A DNA stretch of 64,000 nt from Pseudomonas iranensis (lineage in GTDB: Bacteria; Pseudomonadota; Gammaproteobacteria; Pseudomonadales; Pseudomonadaceae). A program made the position numbers and the translations under genes. Numbering within the stretch: the stretch's first letter is position 1; each line of letters starts with the position of its first letter. The notes under the pieces were generated by a model that saw only the letters and a program-made list of their open reading frames with translations, was not told where the DNA came from and ran no database searches. The stretch is from assembly GCF_014268585.2 (NCBI RefSeq), contig NZ_CP077092.1, forward strand, positions 3,162,001 through 3,226,000, written 5' to 3'. Below are positions 35,892 through 45,630 of this stretch, piece by piece.

Positions 35892-35983
35892 CTGTGGGAG
35901 CGAGCCTGCTCGCGAAAGCGGTAGGTCAGTCACTGCCAAAGTTGAAGGTAAGGGCGCATTCGCGAGCAGGCTCGCTCCCACAG
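35892..35983. repeat. REP inverted pair between muxB and muxC
   Basis: A complete doublet (ctgtgggagcgagcctgctc ... gcgagcaggctcgctcccac) fills most of the 136-base gap inside the efflux operon; muxC's ribosome binding site (GGGGAGAAC) begins 9 bases after it. Confidence 0.92.
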
Positions 35984-36008
35984 AGATATGCGGGGAGAAC
36001 AAGAGTCG

Positions 36009-39000
36009 ATGAACCTCTCCGGCCCTTTCATCAAACGCCCCGTGGCAACCATGCTGCTCTCGCTGGCCATCATGTTGCTCGGTGGGGTCAGCTTCGGTCT
36101 GTTGCCGGTATCGCCGCTGCCGCAGATGGATTTCCCGGTGATCGTCGTCCAGGCCAGTCTGCCGGGCGCCAGTCCCGAGGTGATGGCTTCAACGGTGGCG
36201 ACGCCGCTGGAGCGTTCGTTCGGTGCGATTGCCGGCGTCAATACCATGAGCAGCCGCTCCAGTCAGGGTTCGACGCGGGTGATTCTGCAATTTGACCTCG
36301 ACCGCGACATCAACGGCGCGGCGCGGGAAGTGCAGGCGGCGATCAATGCTTCGCGCAATCTGCTGCCAAGCGGGATGCGCAGCATGCCGACCTATAAAAA
36401 GGTCAATCCGTCGCAGGCGCCGATCATGGTGCTGTCGCTGACCTCGGACGTGCTGGAAAAAGGCCAGCTCTACGACCTGGCCTCGACCATCCTCTCGCAA
36501 AGCCTGTCGCAAGTGCAGGGCGTTGGTGAAGTGCAGATCGGTGGCAGTTCGCTGCCGGCGGTGCGCATCGAGCTCGAACCGCAGGCGCTGAACCAGTACG
36601 GCGTGGCCCTCGACGATGTACGCAAGACCATTGCCGACGCTAACGTGCGCCGGCCCAAGGGTTCGGTCGAGGACGGCGAGCGCCTGTGGCAGATCCAGGC
36701 CAACGACCAGTTGGAGAAAGCCAAGGATTACGAGTCGCTGATCATTCACTACGCCGACGGCGCCGCATTGCGTCTCAAGGATGTGGCGAAAGTCAGCGAT
36801 GGCGTCGAAGACCGTTACAACAGCGGTTTCTTCAACGACGACGCGGCAGTATTGCTGGTGATCAACCGTCAGGCCGGCGCCAACATCATCGAGACGGTCA
36901 ACGAGATCAAGGCACAGTTGCCTGCGCTGCAAGCGGTGCTGCCGGCCAGCGTCAAACTCAATCTGGCCATGGATCGCTCGCCAGTGATCAAGGCCACGCT
37001 GCACGAAGCCGAAATGACCTTGCTGATCGCCGTCGCGCTGGTGGTGTTGGTGGTTTACCTGTTTCTCGGTAACTTCCGCGCCTCGCTGATCCCGACCCTG
37101 GCGGTGCCGGTGTCGCTGGTCGGTACCTTTGCGGTGATGTACCTGTACGGGTTTTCGCTGAACAACCTGTCGCTGATGGCGCTGATTCTCGCCACCGGAC
37201 TGGTGGTGGACGACGCCATCGTGGTGCTGGAAAACATTTCCCGGCACATCGACGAAGGCGTCAAGCCGATGCAGGCCGCGTACCTCGGCGCCAAGGAAGT
37301 CGGCTTTACCCTGCTGTCGATGAACGTCTCGCTGGTGGCGGTGTTCCTGTCGATCCTGTTCATGGGCGGGTTGGTCGAAAGCCTGTTCCGCGAATTTTCC
37401 ATCACCCTGGCGGCGGCAATCGTGGTGTCGCTGGTGGTGTCCCTGACGCTGACACCGATGCTCTGCGCGCGCTGGCTCAAGCCGCACACCCCGGGCCAGG
37501 AAAACCGCCTGCAACGCTGGAGCCACAAGACCAACGACTGGATGGTCGGCAAATACGCCACCAGCCTCGACTGGGTATTGCGTCATCGGCGTCTGACCTT
37601 GTTCAGTCTGCTGCTCACCGTGGGCGTCAACATTGCGCTCTATGTGGTGGTGCCTAAAACCTTCCTGCCGCAGCAGGACACCGGCCAGTTGATCGGTTTC
37701 GTGCGTGGCGACGATGGTCTGTCCTTCAACGTCATGCAGCCAAAAATGGAAACCTTCCGCCGCGCCGTACTCAAGGATGAAGCGGTGGAAAGCGTGGCCG
37801 GGTTCATCGGCGGCAACAACGGCACCAACAACGCCTTCATGATCGTGCGCCTGAAACCGATCAAGCAACGCCAGCTGTCGGCGCAGAAAGTCATCGAGCG
37901 CTTGCGCAAGGAAATGCCCAAGGTGCCCGGGGCGCAGTTGATGCTGATGGCCGACCAGGATCTGCAGTTTGGTGGCGGCCGCGAGCAGACCAGTTCGCAA
38001 TACACCTACATCCTGCAAAGCGGCGACCTCGCCGAGCTGCGCAAGTGGTTCCCGAAAGTGGTCACCGCGTTGCGTGCCTTGCCCGAGCTGACCGCCATCG
38101 ATGCCCGCGAAGGTGCCGGGGCGCAACAGGTGACGCTGATTGTCGACCGGGATCAGGCCAAGCGCCTGGGCGTCGACATGAACATGGTCACCGCCGTGCT
38201 CAACAACGCTTACAGCCAGCGGCATATTTCGACGATCTACGACAGCCTCAACCAGTACCAGGTGGTGATGGAGGTCAATCCGAAATACGCCCAGGATCCG
38301 GTGACGCTCAAGCAGGTCGAGGTGATTACCGCTGACGGTGCGCGGGTGCCGCTGTCGACGTTCGCCCATTACGAAAACAGCCTGGAAAACGACCGGGTCA
38401 GTCATGAAGGCCAGTTCGCGTCCGAAAGCATTTCCTTTGACATGGCCGAAGGCGTGACCGTAGAGCAGGGCAGTGCCGCCATTGAACGGGCGATCGCCAA
38501 GGTCGGCCTGCCGGAGGATGTGATCGCGAAAATGGCCGGCACCGCTGACGCCTTCGCGGCCACGCAGAAGAGCCAGCCGTTCATGATCCTCGGTGCGTTG
38601 CTGGCCGTGTATCTGGTGCTCGGCGTGCTGTATGAAAGCTACATCCACCCGCTGACCATTCTTTCGACCTTGCCCTCGGCCGGGGTTGGCGCGTTGTTGT
38701 CGATTTACGCGCTGGGCGGCGAGTTCAGCCTGATTTCCCTGCTGGGGATATTCCTGCTGATCGGCGTGGTGAAAAAGAACGCCATTCTGATGATCGATCT
38801 GGCGCTGCAATTGGAGCGTCATCAGGGCCTGTCGCCGCTGGAGTCGATCCGCAGCGCCTGCCTGCAACGCCTGCGACCGATCCTGATGACCACGCTGGCG
38901 GCGATCCTCGGCGCCCTGCCATTGCTGCTCGGCCGCGCCGAGGGTGCCGAAATGCGCCAGCCGCTGGGCCTGACGATCATTGGCGGCCTGGTGTTCAGCC

Positions 39001-39116
39001 AGGTCCTGACCCTTTACACCACCCCGGTGGTTTACCTCTATCTCGACAAGCTGCGCCATCGCTTCAACAAATGGCGTGGCGTGCGCACTGATGCCGCTCT
39101 GGAAACTCCGCTATGA
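36009..39116 (+). CDS. muxC: RND efflux transporter MuxC
   Basis: 1035 residues from MNLSGPFIKRPVATMLLSLA. Same RND layout as MuxB, with the relay motif VVDDAIVVLENISRHIDEG. The start at 36009 is preferred over 35988 because it gives the family N-terminus and has GGGGAG upstream. Forms the second subunit type of the hetero-pump. Its stop overlaps the opmB start by 4 bases (ATGA). Confidence 0.94.
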   Translation: MNLSGPFIKRPVATMLLSLAIMLLGGVSFGLLPVSPLPQMDFPVIVVQASLPGASPEVMASTVATPLERSFGAIAGVNTMSSRSSQGSTRVILQFDLDRDINGAAREVQAAINASRNLLPSGMRSMPTYKKVNPSQAPIMVLSLTSDVLEKGQLYDLASTILSQSLSQVQGVGEVQIGGSSLPAVRIELEPQALNQYGVALDDVRKTIADANVRRPKGSVEDGERLWQIQANDQLEKAKDYESLIIHYADGAALRLKDVAKVSDGVEDRYNSGFFNDDAAVLLVINRQAGANIIETVNEIKAQLPALQAVLPASVKLNLAMDRSPVIKATLHEAEMTLLIAVALVVLVVYLFLGNFRASLIPTLAVPVSLVGTFAVMYLYGFSLNNLSLMALILATGLVVDDAIVVLENISRHIDEGVKPMQAAYLGAKEVGFTLLSMNVSLVAVFLSILFMGGLVESLFREFSITLAAAIVVSLVVSLTLTPMLCARWLKPHTPGQENRLQRWSHKTNDWMVGKYATSLDWVLRHRRLTLFSLLLTVGVNIALYVVVPKTFLPQQDTGQLIGFVRGDDGLSFNVMQPKMETFRRAVLKDEAVESVAGFIGGNNGTNNAFMIVRLKPIKQRQLSAQKVIERLRKEMPKVPGAQLMLMADQDLQFGGGREQTSSQYTYILQSGDLAELRKWFPKVVTALRALPELTAIDAREGAGAQQVTLIVDRDQAKRLGVDMNMVTAVLNNAYSQRHISTIYDSLNQYQVVMEVNPKYAQDPVTLKQVEVITADGARVPLSTFAHYENSLENDRVSHEGQFASESISFDMAEGVTVEQGSAAIERAIAKVGLPEDVIAKMAGTADAFAATQKSQPFMILGALLAVYLVLGVLYESYIHPLTILSTLPSAGVGALLSIYALGGEFSLISLLGIFLLIGVVKKNAILMIDLALQLERHQGLSPLESIRSACLQRLRPILMTTLAAILGALPLLLGRAEGAEMRQPLGLTIIGGLVFSQVLTLYTTPVVYLYLDKLRHRFNKWRGVRTDAALETPL

Positions 39117-40585
39117 CTGACCGTTCGCTTCTCCAATTGGCCACCGTTCGCGGCTCGCGCCTGTTGAGCCTGTCGCTGTGCGTGGCGCTGCTCAGCGCTT
39201 GCGCAGTCGGCCCGGACTACCAGCGCCCGCAAACTGCCGAAATCGCTCAGTTCAAGGAAGCCGAGGGCTGGCGTCAGGCCAACCCCAGCGACTCGCTGGC
39301 CCGTGGCGCCTGGTGGGAGTTGTACGGCGACCAACAGCTCAACGCCTTGATCGAAAAACTCAACAGCTCCAACCAGACCGTTGCCCAGTCGGAAGCGCAG
39401 TTTCGTCAGGCGCAGGCCTTGGTGCGCAGCGCGCGTGGGGCGTTTTACCCCAGCGTCGACCTGAGTCTGGGCAAGACCCGTTCGAGTCAGGGCACCGGCA
39501 GCAGCAGTTCGAGCCTGAGCAGTTCCTCAAGCGGCATCCGCGACACCTACAACGCGCAACTGGGCGTCAGTTGGGAAGCCGATGTCTGGGGCAAACTGCG
39601 TCGTGGCCTGGAGGCGGATGAGGCCAACGCTCAGGCGAGCTTTGCCGATCTGGCAGCGATGCGTCTGAGTCAGCAATCGGAACTGGTGCAGAACTACCTG
39701 CAACTGCGCGTCATCGATCAGCAGAAGCGTTTGCTCGAGGCCACCGTTGCCGCTTATGAACGCTCGCTGAAAATGACCCAGAACCAGTACCGCGCCGGGG
39801 TTTCCGGGCGCGATGCGGTGGCGCAGGCGCAAACCCAATTGAAAAGCACCCAGGCCGATCTGGTTGATCTGATTTGGCAGCGCGCGCAGTTCGAAAACGC
39901 TATTGCCGTACTGACCGGCGAAGCACCGGCCAACTTCAGCATCGCCGAAAGCCAGAGCATCCCGAATCTGCCGCAGGTACCGCTGAGCTTGCCTTCACAA
40001 CTGCTGGAACGCCGTCCTGACATCGCTTCGGCCGAACGCTCGGTGATTGCCGCCAATGCCAACATCGGCGTGGCGAAAGCCGCGTATTACCCGGACCTGA
40101 CCCTGAGCCTGAGCGGCGGCTACAGCAGCAGTACCTCGAAAAACCTGATCAGCCTGCCGAACCGTTTCTGGTCGGTCGGCCCGCAGCTTTCTTTGCCGCT
40201 GTTCGACGGTGGCATTCGTTCGGCCGAGGTTGACCGCAGCGAGGCAGCCTATGACGAAACCGTCGCCCGCTACCGGCAGACCGTGCTCGACGGTTTCCGT
40301 GAAGTGGAAAACTATCTGGTCCAGCTCAAGGTGTATGAGGACGAAGCTGCGGTGCGTCAGGAAGCGCTGGACGCCGCCCGCGATTCCCTGCGCCTGACGG
40401 AAAACCAGTACAAGGCGGGCCTGATTGCCTATATCGATGTGGTAGTGGTGCAGGCCACCGCGCTTAGCAACGAACGCAGTGTGCTGAATATTCTGCAGAA
40501 CCGACTGATCGCCAGCGTACAACTGATCGCCGCACTGGGCGGCGGCTGGGACGGCCAACTGGACGTCAGCGACAACACCCGATGA
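39113..40585 (+). CDS. opmB: Outer-membrane efflux channel OpmB (NodT family)
   Basis: 490 residues. A lipoprotein-type signal (SLCVALLSACAVGPDYQRP) has its lipobox Cys at the start of the mature protein, followed by two OEP repeats with long helices (QSEAQFRQAQALVRSARGAF ... LLERRPDIASAERSVIAANA). It is the TolC-like exit duct of the MuxABC pump. Start overlaps muxC. A Ser-rich stretch (SSQGTGSSSSSLSSSSSG, about residues 123-140) is a low-complexity insertion in the first repeat. Confidence 0.92.
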   Translation: MTDRSLLQLATVRGSRLLSLSLCVALLSACAVGPDYQRPQTAEIAQFKEAEGWRQANPSDSLARGAWWELYGDQQLNALIEKLNSSNQTVAQSEAQFRQAQALVRSARGAFYPSVDLSLGKTRSSQGTGSSSSSLSSSSSGIRDTYNAQLGVSWEADVWGKLRRGLEADEANAQASFADLAAMRLSQQSELVQNYLQLRVIDQQKRLLEATVAAYERSLKMTQNQYRAGVSGRDAVAQAQTQLKSTQADLVDLIWQRAQFENAIAVLTGEAPANFSIAESQSIPNLPQVPLSLPSQLLERRPDIASAERSVIAANANIGVAKAAYYPDLTLSLSGGYSSSTSKNLISLPNRFWSVGPQLSLPLFDGGIRSAEVDRSEAAYDETVARYRQTVLDGFREVENYLVQLKVYEDEAAVRQEALDAARDSLRLTENQYKAGLIAYIDVVVVQATALSNERSVLNILQNRLIASVQLIAALGGGWDGQLDVSDNTR

Positions 40586-40699
40586 TCATTCCCACGCTCT
40601 GCGTGGGAATGCCTCACCGGACGCTCCGCGTTCAGCTTTGAAAGGGACGCGGAGCGTCCCCGGCTGCATTCCCACGCAGAGCGTGGGAACGATCGTCAT
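40584..40699. repeat. Nested palindromic repeat (cccacgctctgcgtggg family)
   Basis: Two short palindromes (tcccacgctctgcgtggga and tcccacgcagagcgtgggaa) flank ggacgctccgcgtt ... gacgcggagcgtcc. The family recurs at 48155-48299. A dispersed Pseudomonas intergenic repeat distinct from REP, here directly after opmB where it may terminate the operon. Confidence 0.82.
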
Positions 40700-40884
40700 C
40701 AGCCAGTTCAGCTTAGGTTAAAGCCCACCGCAGAGCCTTGTAGGACGATCGAACAAGCGTTTCATCGGCTTGATGGCATTTTGGTTACTTTGTCAGTGCG
40801 TTCTTCCGCGCAATCAGTACAATCGCCGCATTTGCCCGACCGAGAATGGAAGCAGTACGGTTTCGGCTTGTCACGAGAACGTCC

Positions 40885-42966
40885 ATGCTCATCGGCAGCT
40901 ATTCCTTCACTTTGGTTTTCATCTCGTTGTGCGTGGCCATTCTGGCTTCCTACACGGCGCTCGATCTCACTGGGCGCATCGCCACGGCGAAAGGCCGGGC
41001 CGTGCATTTCTGGACGGCGGGCGGGGCGTTGGCGATGGGCGTTGGCGTCTGGTCGATGCATTTCATCGGCATGCTCGCCTTCAAATTGCCGATCGACCTG
41101 GGCTACGACTTCGCCCTCACTGCGCTGTCGCTGCTGATCGCGGTGCTGTCCTGCGGTTTCGCCTTGTGGCTGGTCAGCCAACCTAAGCTGCCACTGGCGC
41201 AACTGGCCTTCGGTGCGCTGATCATGGGGGCGGGCATCAGCGCCATGCATTACACCGGCATGGCCGCCCTGCGCATGACCCCGGGGATCGATTACGACCC
41301 GACATTGTTCAGTGCCTCCTTGCTGATTGCCGTCGGCGCCTCGGCAGCGGCGTTGTGGATTGCCTTTCGCTTGCGCCAGCATTCGCCCTATGTGCGGCTG
41401 ATTCGTGCCGGCGCTGCGGTGATCATGGGTGTGGCAATTGTCGGCATGCACTACACCGGCATGGCGGCGGCGCAGTTTCCTGATGGCAGTTTCTGCGGCG
41501 CGACGCTCAATGGCTTGAAGGGCAATGGCCTCGATAGCCTGGTCGTGGTTACCACGCTGGCGGTGCTGTCGATTGCCCTGTTGACCTCGATTCTCGATGC
41601 CCGCCTCGAAGCGCGCACCGCTGATCTGGCGCACTCGCTGACGGTGGCCAACCGCGAACTCACCCAATTGGCCTTGCACGATCCGCTGACCAGTCTGCCC
41701 AATCGCATGTTGCTCGACGACCGCATCAATCAGGCGATCAGAAAAGTTGAAGAGCAGGGCGGCTGCTTCGCCTTGATGTTCATCGACCTCGACGGCTTCA
41801 AACCGGTCAACGACGCCTTCGGCCATCACATGGGCGACCAATTGCTGCGCGAAGTCGGCGCGCGTCTACGTGAGGATTTGCGCAGCCAGGACACCCTCGC
41901 ACGGATCGGCGGCGATGAGTTCGTTCTGCTGGTGCGCCTCAGCGAGCCCAACGACGCCTTGAGTCTGGCTGCGCGCCAGGTCGGTTTGATCGGCCGCACC
42001 TTTCGCGTTGCTGAACATGACCTGCAGATTTCCGCGAGTGTCGGCATTGCCTTGTATCCGGGTAACGGCGCCAACGCCCAGGAACTGCTGATGAACGCCG
42101 ACGCTGCGATGTACCACGCCAAGGGCGGCGGCAAGAACGGTTACAGCTTCTTTGATGCGTCGATGAACACCAACGCACGCAAACAACTGCAACTGTTGCA
42201 GGACCTGCGCGCGGCCATCGAGCACAACCAGTTCTGCCTGCATTACCAGCCCAAATTCGATGCCGCCAATGGCCGTCCGGTCGGTGCCGAAGCGCTGCTG
42301 CGTTGGAAGCATCCGCTGCATGGCATGCTGATGCCGGACAAGTTCATCGATCTGGCGGAGAAAACCGGGCTGATCATTCCGATGGGTGAATGGGTGCTCA
42401 ACGAAGCCTGCCGGCAGATGCGCGAATGGTACGTGCTCGGTTACACCGACTGGCGCATTGCCGTGAACCTCTCGGCCTTGCAGTTCTGCCATGCCGGGCT
42501 GGTGCAAAGCGTGGCCAAGGCGCTGGCGACCCACCACTTGCCGGCCAACAGCCTGACCCTGGAAATCACTGAAACCACAGCGATGAGCGACGCTGACGCG
42601 AGCATGACCGTGCTGCAAGAGTTGTCGGACATGGGCGTCGACCTGTCGATCGACGACTTCGGCACCGGTTATTCCAGCCTGATGTACCTCAAGCGCTTGC
42701 CGGCCAATGAGCTGAAGATCGACCGTGGTTTCGTCCGTGACCTGGAGCACGACAGCGATGATGCGGCGATCGTCTCGGCGATTGTCGCGCTGGGGCAGGC
42801 CCTGGATCTGCGGATTGTCGCCGAGGGTGTCGAGACCGGCGCGCAACAGGATTTCCTGACCAAACTGGGCTGTGATTCGCTGCAGGGCTATCTGCTTGGC
42901 CACCCGATGCCGGCGGAGCGCTTCATGCAGGACATCGTGCGCGGGCAACGGCTGGCGGTGGTCTGA
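40885..42966 (+). CDS. mucR: MHYT-GGDEF-EAL cyclic-di-GMP enzyme, MucR-like
   Basis: 693 residues from MLIGSYSFTLVFISL; an ATG 13 codons upstream (40846) is in frame but only the later start follows GAGAA and matches the family N-terminus. Seven membrane segments carry three MHYT-type motifs (MHFIGM, MHYTGM twice; proposed copper/gas sensing). Then come an intact GGDEF motif (RIGGDEFVLL) and an intact EAL domain (EALLRW, DDFGTGYSSL, EGVET). Both synthesis and breakdown of c-di-GMP are therefore possible. In P. aeruginosa MucR supports alginate synthesis; its relative NbdA has a degenerate GGDEF, which this protein does not. Confidence 0.85.
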   Translation: MLIGSYSFTLVFISLCVAILASYTALDLTGRIATAKGRAVHFWTAGGALAMGVGVWSMHFIGMLAFKLPIDLGYDFALTALSLLIAVLSCGFALWLVSQPKLPLAQLAFGALIMGAGISAMHYTGMAALRMTPGIDYDPTLFSASLLIAVGASAAALWIAFRLRQHSPYVRLIRAGAAVIMGVAIVGMHYTGMAAAQFPDGSFCGATLNGLKGNGLDSLVVVTTLAVLSIALLTSILDARLEARTADLAHSLTVANRELTQLALHDPLTSLPNRMLLDDRINQAIRKVEEQGGCFALMFIDLDGFKPVNDAFGHHMGDQLLREVGARLREDLRSQDTLARIGGDEFVLLVRLSEPNDALSLAARQVGLIGRTFRVAEHDLQISASVGIALYPGNGANAQELLMNADAAMYHAKGGGKNGYSFFDASMNTNARKQLQLLQDLRAAIEHNQFCLHYQPKFDAANGRPVGAEALLRWKHPLHGMLMPDKFIDLAEKTGLIIPMGEWVLNEACRQMREWYVLGYTDWRIAVNLSALQFCHAGLVQSVAKALATHHLPANSLTLEITETTAMSDADASMTVLQELSDMGVDLSIDDFGTGYSSLMYLKRLPANELKIDRGFVRDLEHDSDDAAIVSAIVALGQALDLRIVAEGVETGAQQDFLTKLGCDSLQGYLLGHPMPAERFMQDIVRGQRLAVV

Positions 42967-42984
42967 GCGACCGAGTCATCGTTC

Positions 42985-43010
42985 TTCGCGAGCAGGCTCG
43001 CTCCCACAGG
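42985..43010. repeat. Single REP
   Basis: ttcgcgagcaggctcgctcc followed by caca; unpaired, between the c-di-GMP gene and the SDR gene. Confidence 0.85.
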
Positions 43011-43104
43011 TGATGGCGCAAACACCATAGAACTCATGCAAAAGCCATGAATGGCAGTTATTCTTGGCCCCGACTGTTACGTGTGCACGTGGGGGAAGGC
43101 CAGC

Positions 43105-43851
43105 ATGGATAAAGTCATTGTCATCACCGGTGGCGGGCGCGGAATCGGCGCGGCTACGGCATTGTTGGCAGCCGAACAGGGCTACCGGATCTGCATCAAC
43201 TACCAGTCGGATGAACAGGCCGCACACAGCGTGCTCGAGCAGGTTCGCGCCTTGGGCGCCCAGGCCATCGCGGTTCGCGCCGATGTCAGCATCGAAGACG
43301 AAGTGATCGCGATGTTTCAGCGCGTCGACAATGAACTGGGCCGGGTCACCGCGCTGGTCAACAACGCCGGCACCGTCGGGCAGAAGTCGCGAGTCGATGA
43401 AATGTCCGAATTCCGCATCCTCAAAATCATGAAAACCAACGTGCTGGCGCCGATCCTTTGCGCCAAGCACGCGATCCTGCGCATGTCGCCCAAACACGGC
43501 GGGCAGGGCGGCAGCATCGTCAACGTCTCCTCGGTCGCGGCACGCCTCGGTTCGCCGAACGAGTACGTTGATTACGCCGCATCCAAAGGCGCGCTCGACA
43601 CCTTTACCATCGGTCTGTCGAAAGAAGTCGCGGGTGAGGGCATTCGCGTCAATGCCGTGCGTCCGGGCTACATCTACACCGACTTCCATGCCCTGAGCGG
43701 CGACCCGGATCGGGTCAGCAAGCTTGAATCGGCGATTCCCATGGCGCGGGGCGGGCGGCCGGATGAAGTGGCGGAGGCGATTGTCTGGTTGCTGTCGGAC
43801 AAGGCTTCGTATGCGACCGGGACGTTTGTTGATTTGGGGGGCGGGCGGTAA
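43105..43851 (+). CDS. Short-chain dehydrogenase/reductase (SDR)
   Basis: 248 residues. The Rossmann motif TGGGRGIG, the NNAG motif and the catalytic YAASK (with the preceding NVSS serine) are all present; the C-terminal GRPDEVAEAIVWLLSD and GTFVDLGGG are typical of classical SDRs similar to YgfF. Start at 43105 (GGGGGAAGG upstream) is preferred over 43051 because the Rossmann strand then begins at residue 4. Probably NAD(P)-dependent oxidation of a sugar or alcohol; substrate unknown. Confidence 0.9.
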   Translation: MDKVIVITGGGRGIGAATALLAAEQGYRICINYQSDEQAAHSVLEQVRALGAQAIAVRADVSIEDEVIAMFQRVDNELGRVTALVNNAGTVGQKSRVDEMSEFRILKIMKTNVLAPILCAKHAILRMSPKHGGQGGSIVNVSSVAARLGSPNEYVDYAASKGALDTFTIGLSKEVAGEGIRVNAVRPGYIYTDFHALSGDPDRVSKLESAIPMARGGRPDEVAEAIVWLLSDKASYATGTFVDLGGGR

Positions 43852-43880
43852 ACCGGTGGGTTTGCAGTGTTAAAGCCGGC

Positions 43881-43957
43881 CTCTTCGCGAGTAGGCTCGC
43901 TCCCACATTGGTTCTGTATTCACAAATCAACTGTGGGAGCGAGCCTGCTCGCGAAGG
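43881..43957. repeat. REP pair
   Basis: Two REPs (cttcgcgagtaggctcgctc and tgtgggagcgagcctgctcg) lie back to back between the convergent SDR and MocR genes. Confidence 0.88.
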
Positions 43958-43982
43958 GGCCAGTCCAGACAACATCTATCCC

Positions 43983-45392
43983 TCAGAACGACCGCACAAT
44001 CCGCCCCAACGTCTCCATGGCCCTTTCCGATTCCTCGGTCCACGGGCTGCCGTAATTCAAGCGAATGCAATTTCTGAAACGCTGGGTCGCTGAGAAGATC
44101 GGCCCCGGCGCGATGCTGATGCCTTGTGCCAGTGCCATCTGGAACAGCTTCAGCGAATCCATCTGCTCCGGCAATTCAAGCCATAGAAAGTAGCCGCCCG
44201 CCGGCTGGCTGACGCGGGTCTGCGCCGGAAAATACCGAGCAATCGCCGCGAGCATCGCGCTCTGCTGTTCTTCCAGGGCATAACGCAGTTTGCGCAGATG
44301 CCGATCGTAGCCGCCGTGTTGCAGATAATCGGCGATAGCCGCTTGCGCCGGCATCGAAGCGCACAGCGAGGTCATCAGCTTCAGCCGTTCGATTTTCTGC
44401 GCGAAACGCCCGGCCGCCACCCAGCCGATGCGATAACCGGGCGCGAGGCTTTTGGCGAACGAGCCGCAATGCATGACCAGTCCTTCGGTATCAAAAGCCT
44501 TGGCCGGTTTTGGCGCCTGTTGCCCGTAATAAAGCTCGGCGTAGACGTCGTCCTCGATCAATGGCACCTGATGCTGACGCAGCAGTTCGACCAGTTCCTG
44601 TTTCTTCGCCTCGGGCACGGTCGCGCCCATCGGGTTCTGGAAACTGGTCATGCACCAGCAGGCCTTGATCGGGTGACGTTCGAGGGTTTGCGCGAGCACG
44701 CCGAGGTCGATGCCGTCACGCGGATGCACGGGGATTTCCACGGCTTTGAGCTTCAGGCGCTCCAGCACTTGCAGGCAGGCATAAAACGCCGGGGCCTCGA
44801 TGGCCACCAGATCGCCGGGCTCGGTCACTGCTTGCAGGCACAGGTTCAGCGCTTCGAGGGCGCCGTTGGTGATCAGTAGCTCTTCCATCGGCAGCATCAG
44901 CCCGCCGACCATGTAGCGCAGGGCAATCTGTCGACGCAGTTGTGGGTTGCCCGGCGACATATCGGTGACGACCATGCGCGGATCCATCTCCCGCGCGGCA
45001 CTGGCCAGTGAGCGGGACAGGCGTTGCAGCGGGAACAGCGTCGGGCTGGGGAAGGCCGAGCCGAACGGTACGGTATTGGGATCTTTGATCGAATCGAGTA
45101 CCGAGAACACCAGTTCGCTGACGTCGACTTCGGTGGATTCGTTGACCTGGCTGCTGATCACCGGCTCGGAAAATGTGCTCGGTGTATGGGCGTTGACGAA
45201 GTAACCGGAGCGCGGCCGGGCGCGGATCAGGCCGCGGCGTTCGAGCAGGTAATAGGCCTGGAACACGGTCGACGGGCTGACCCCGTAAGCCTGGCTGGCA
45301 TAGCGCACCGACGGCACCCGCTGGCCAGGGCCGAGGACGCCGGAGCGGATCAGTTCAGCGATGTCGTCGGCGAATTTTTCGTAGCGTTTCAT
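43983..45392 (-). CDS. MocR-type regulator: GntR helix-turn-helix fused to PLP aminotransferase domain
   Basis: 469 residues. The GntR winged helix (residues about 1-70, PGQRVPSVRYASQAYGVSPS, VFQAYYLLERRGLI) is followed by a fold-type I aminotransferase domain with the pyridoxal-binding lysine in CGSFAKSLAPGYRIGWVAAG. MocR proteins such as PdxR and GabR control amino-acid or vitamin B6 metabolism genes, usually neighbours. Here the neighbour on the other side is a repeat and ccoG, so the target is unclear. Confidence 0.9.
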   Translation of the reverse strand: MKRYEKFADDIAELIRSGVLGPGQRVPSVRYASQAYGVSPSTVFQAYYLLERRGLIRARPRSGYFVNAHTPSTFSEPVISSQVNESTEVDVSELVFSVLDSIKDPNTVPFGSAFPSPTLFPLQRLSRSLASAAREMDPRMVVTDMSPGNPQLRRQIALRYMVGGLMLPMEELLITNGALEALNLCLQAVTEPGDLVAIEAPAFYACLQVLERLKLKAVEIPVHPRDGIDLGVLAQTLERHPIKACWCMTSFQNPMGATVPEAKKQELVELLRQHQVPLIEDDVYAELYYGQQAPKPAKAFDTEGLVMHCGSFAKSLAPGYRIGWVAAGRFAQKIERLKLMTSLCASMPAQAAIADYLQHGGYDRHLRKLRYALEEQQSAMLAAIARYFPAQTRVSQPAGGYFLWLELPEQMDSLKLFQMALAQGISIAPGPIFSATQRFRNCIRLNYGSPWTEESERAMETLGRIVRSF

Positions 45393-45439
45393 CGAAGGGC
45401 CTTGGTGGACTTGATTTTGTGGGGTGTCAGGGAAGGAGC

Positions 45440-45618
45440 CCTCACCCTAGCCCTCTCCCAAAGGGAGAGGGGACTGATTGGGGGATGCTGATGAAATATG
45501 CCGCCCTGACAGTGCTTTGCCGAATCCATAATCGACTCGGTCTTTCAGGTCTATGCATAGCGACAGACACCTCGGTCGGCTCCCTCTCCCTCCGGGAGAG
45601 GGTTGGGGTGAGGGCAGC
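45440..45618. repeat. Inverted ctcaccc/gagaggg repeat pair
   Basis: ccctcaccctagccctctcc at 45440 and its inverse ctccgggagagggttggggt ending at 45618; same family as 28330-28492. Confidence 0.8.
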
Positions 45619-45630
45619 AGTGCCAGCTCC

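Noticed and set aside
32510..39059. Very long minus-strand frames opposite muxB and muxC (over 900 codons)
   Set aside because: Histidine/arginine/glutamine-rich composition typical of antisense shadows of GC-rich genes; the plus-strand RND proteins are unambiguous.
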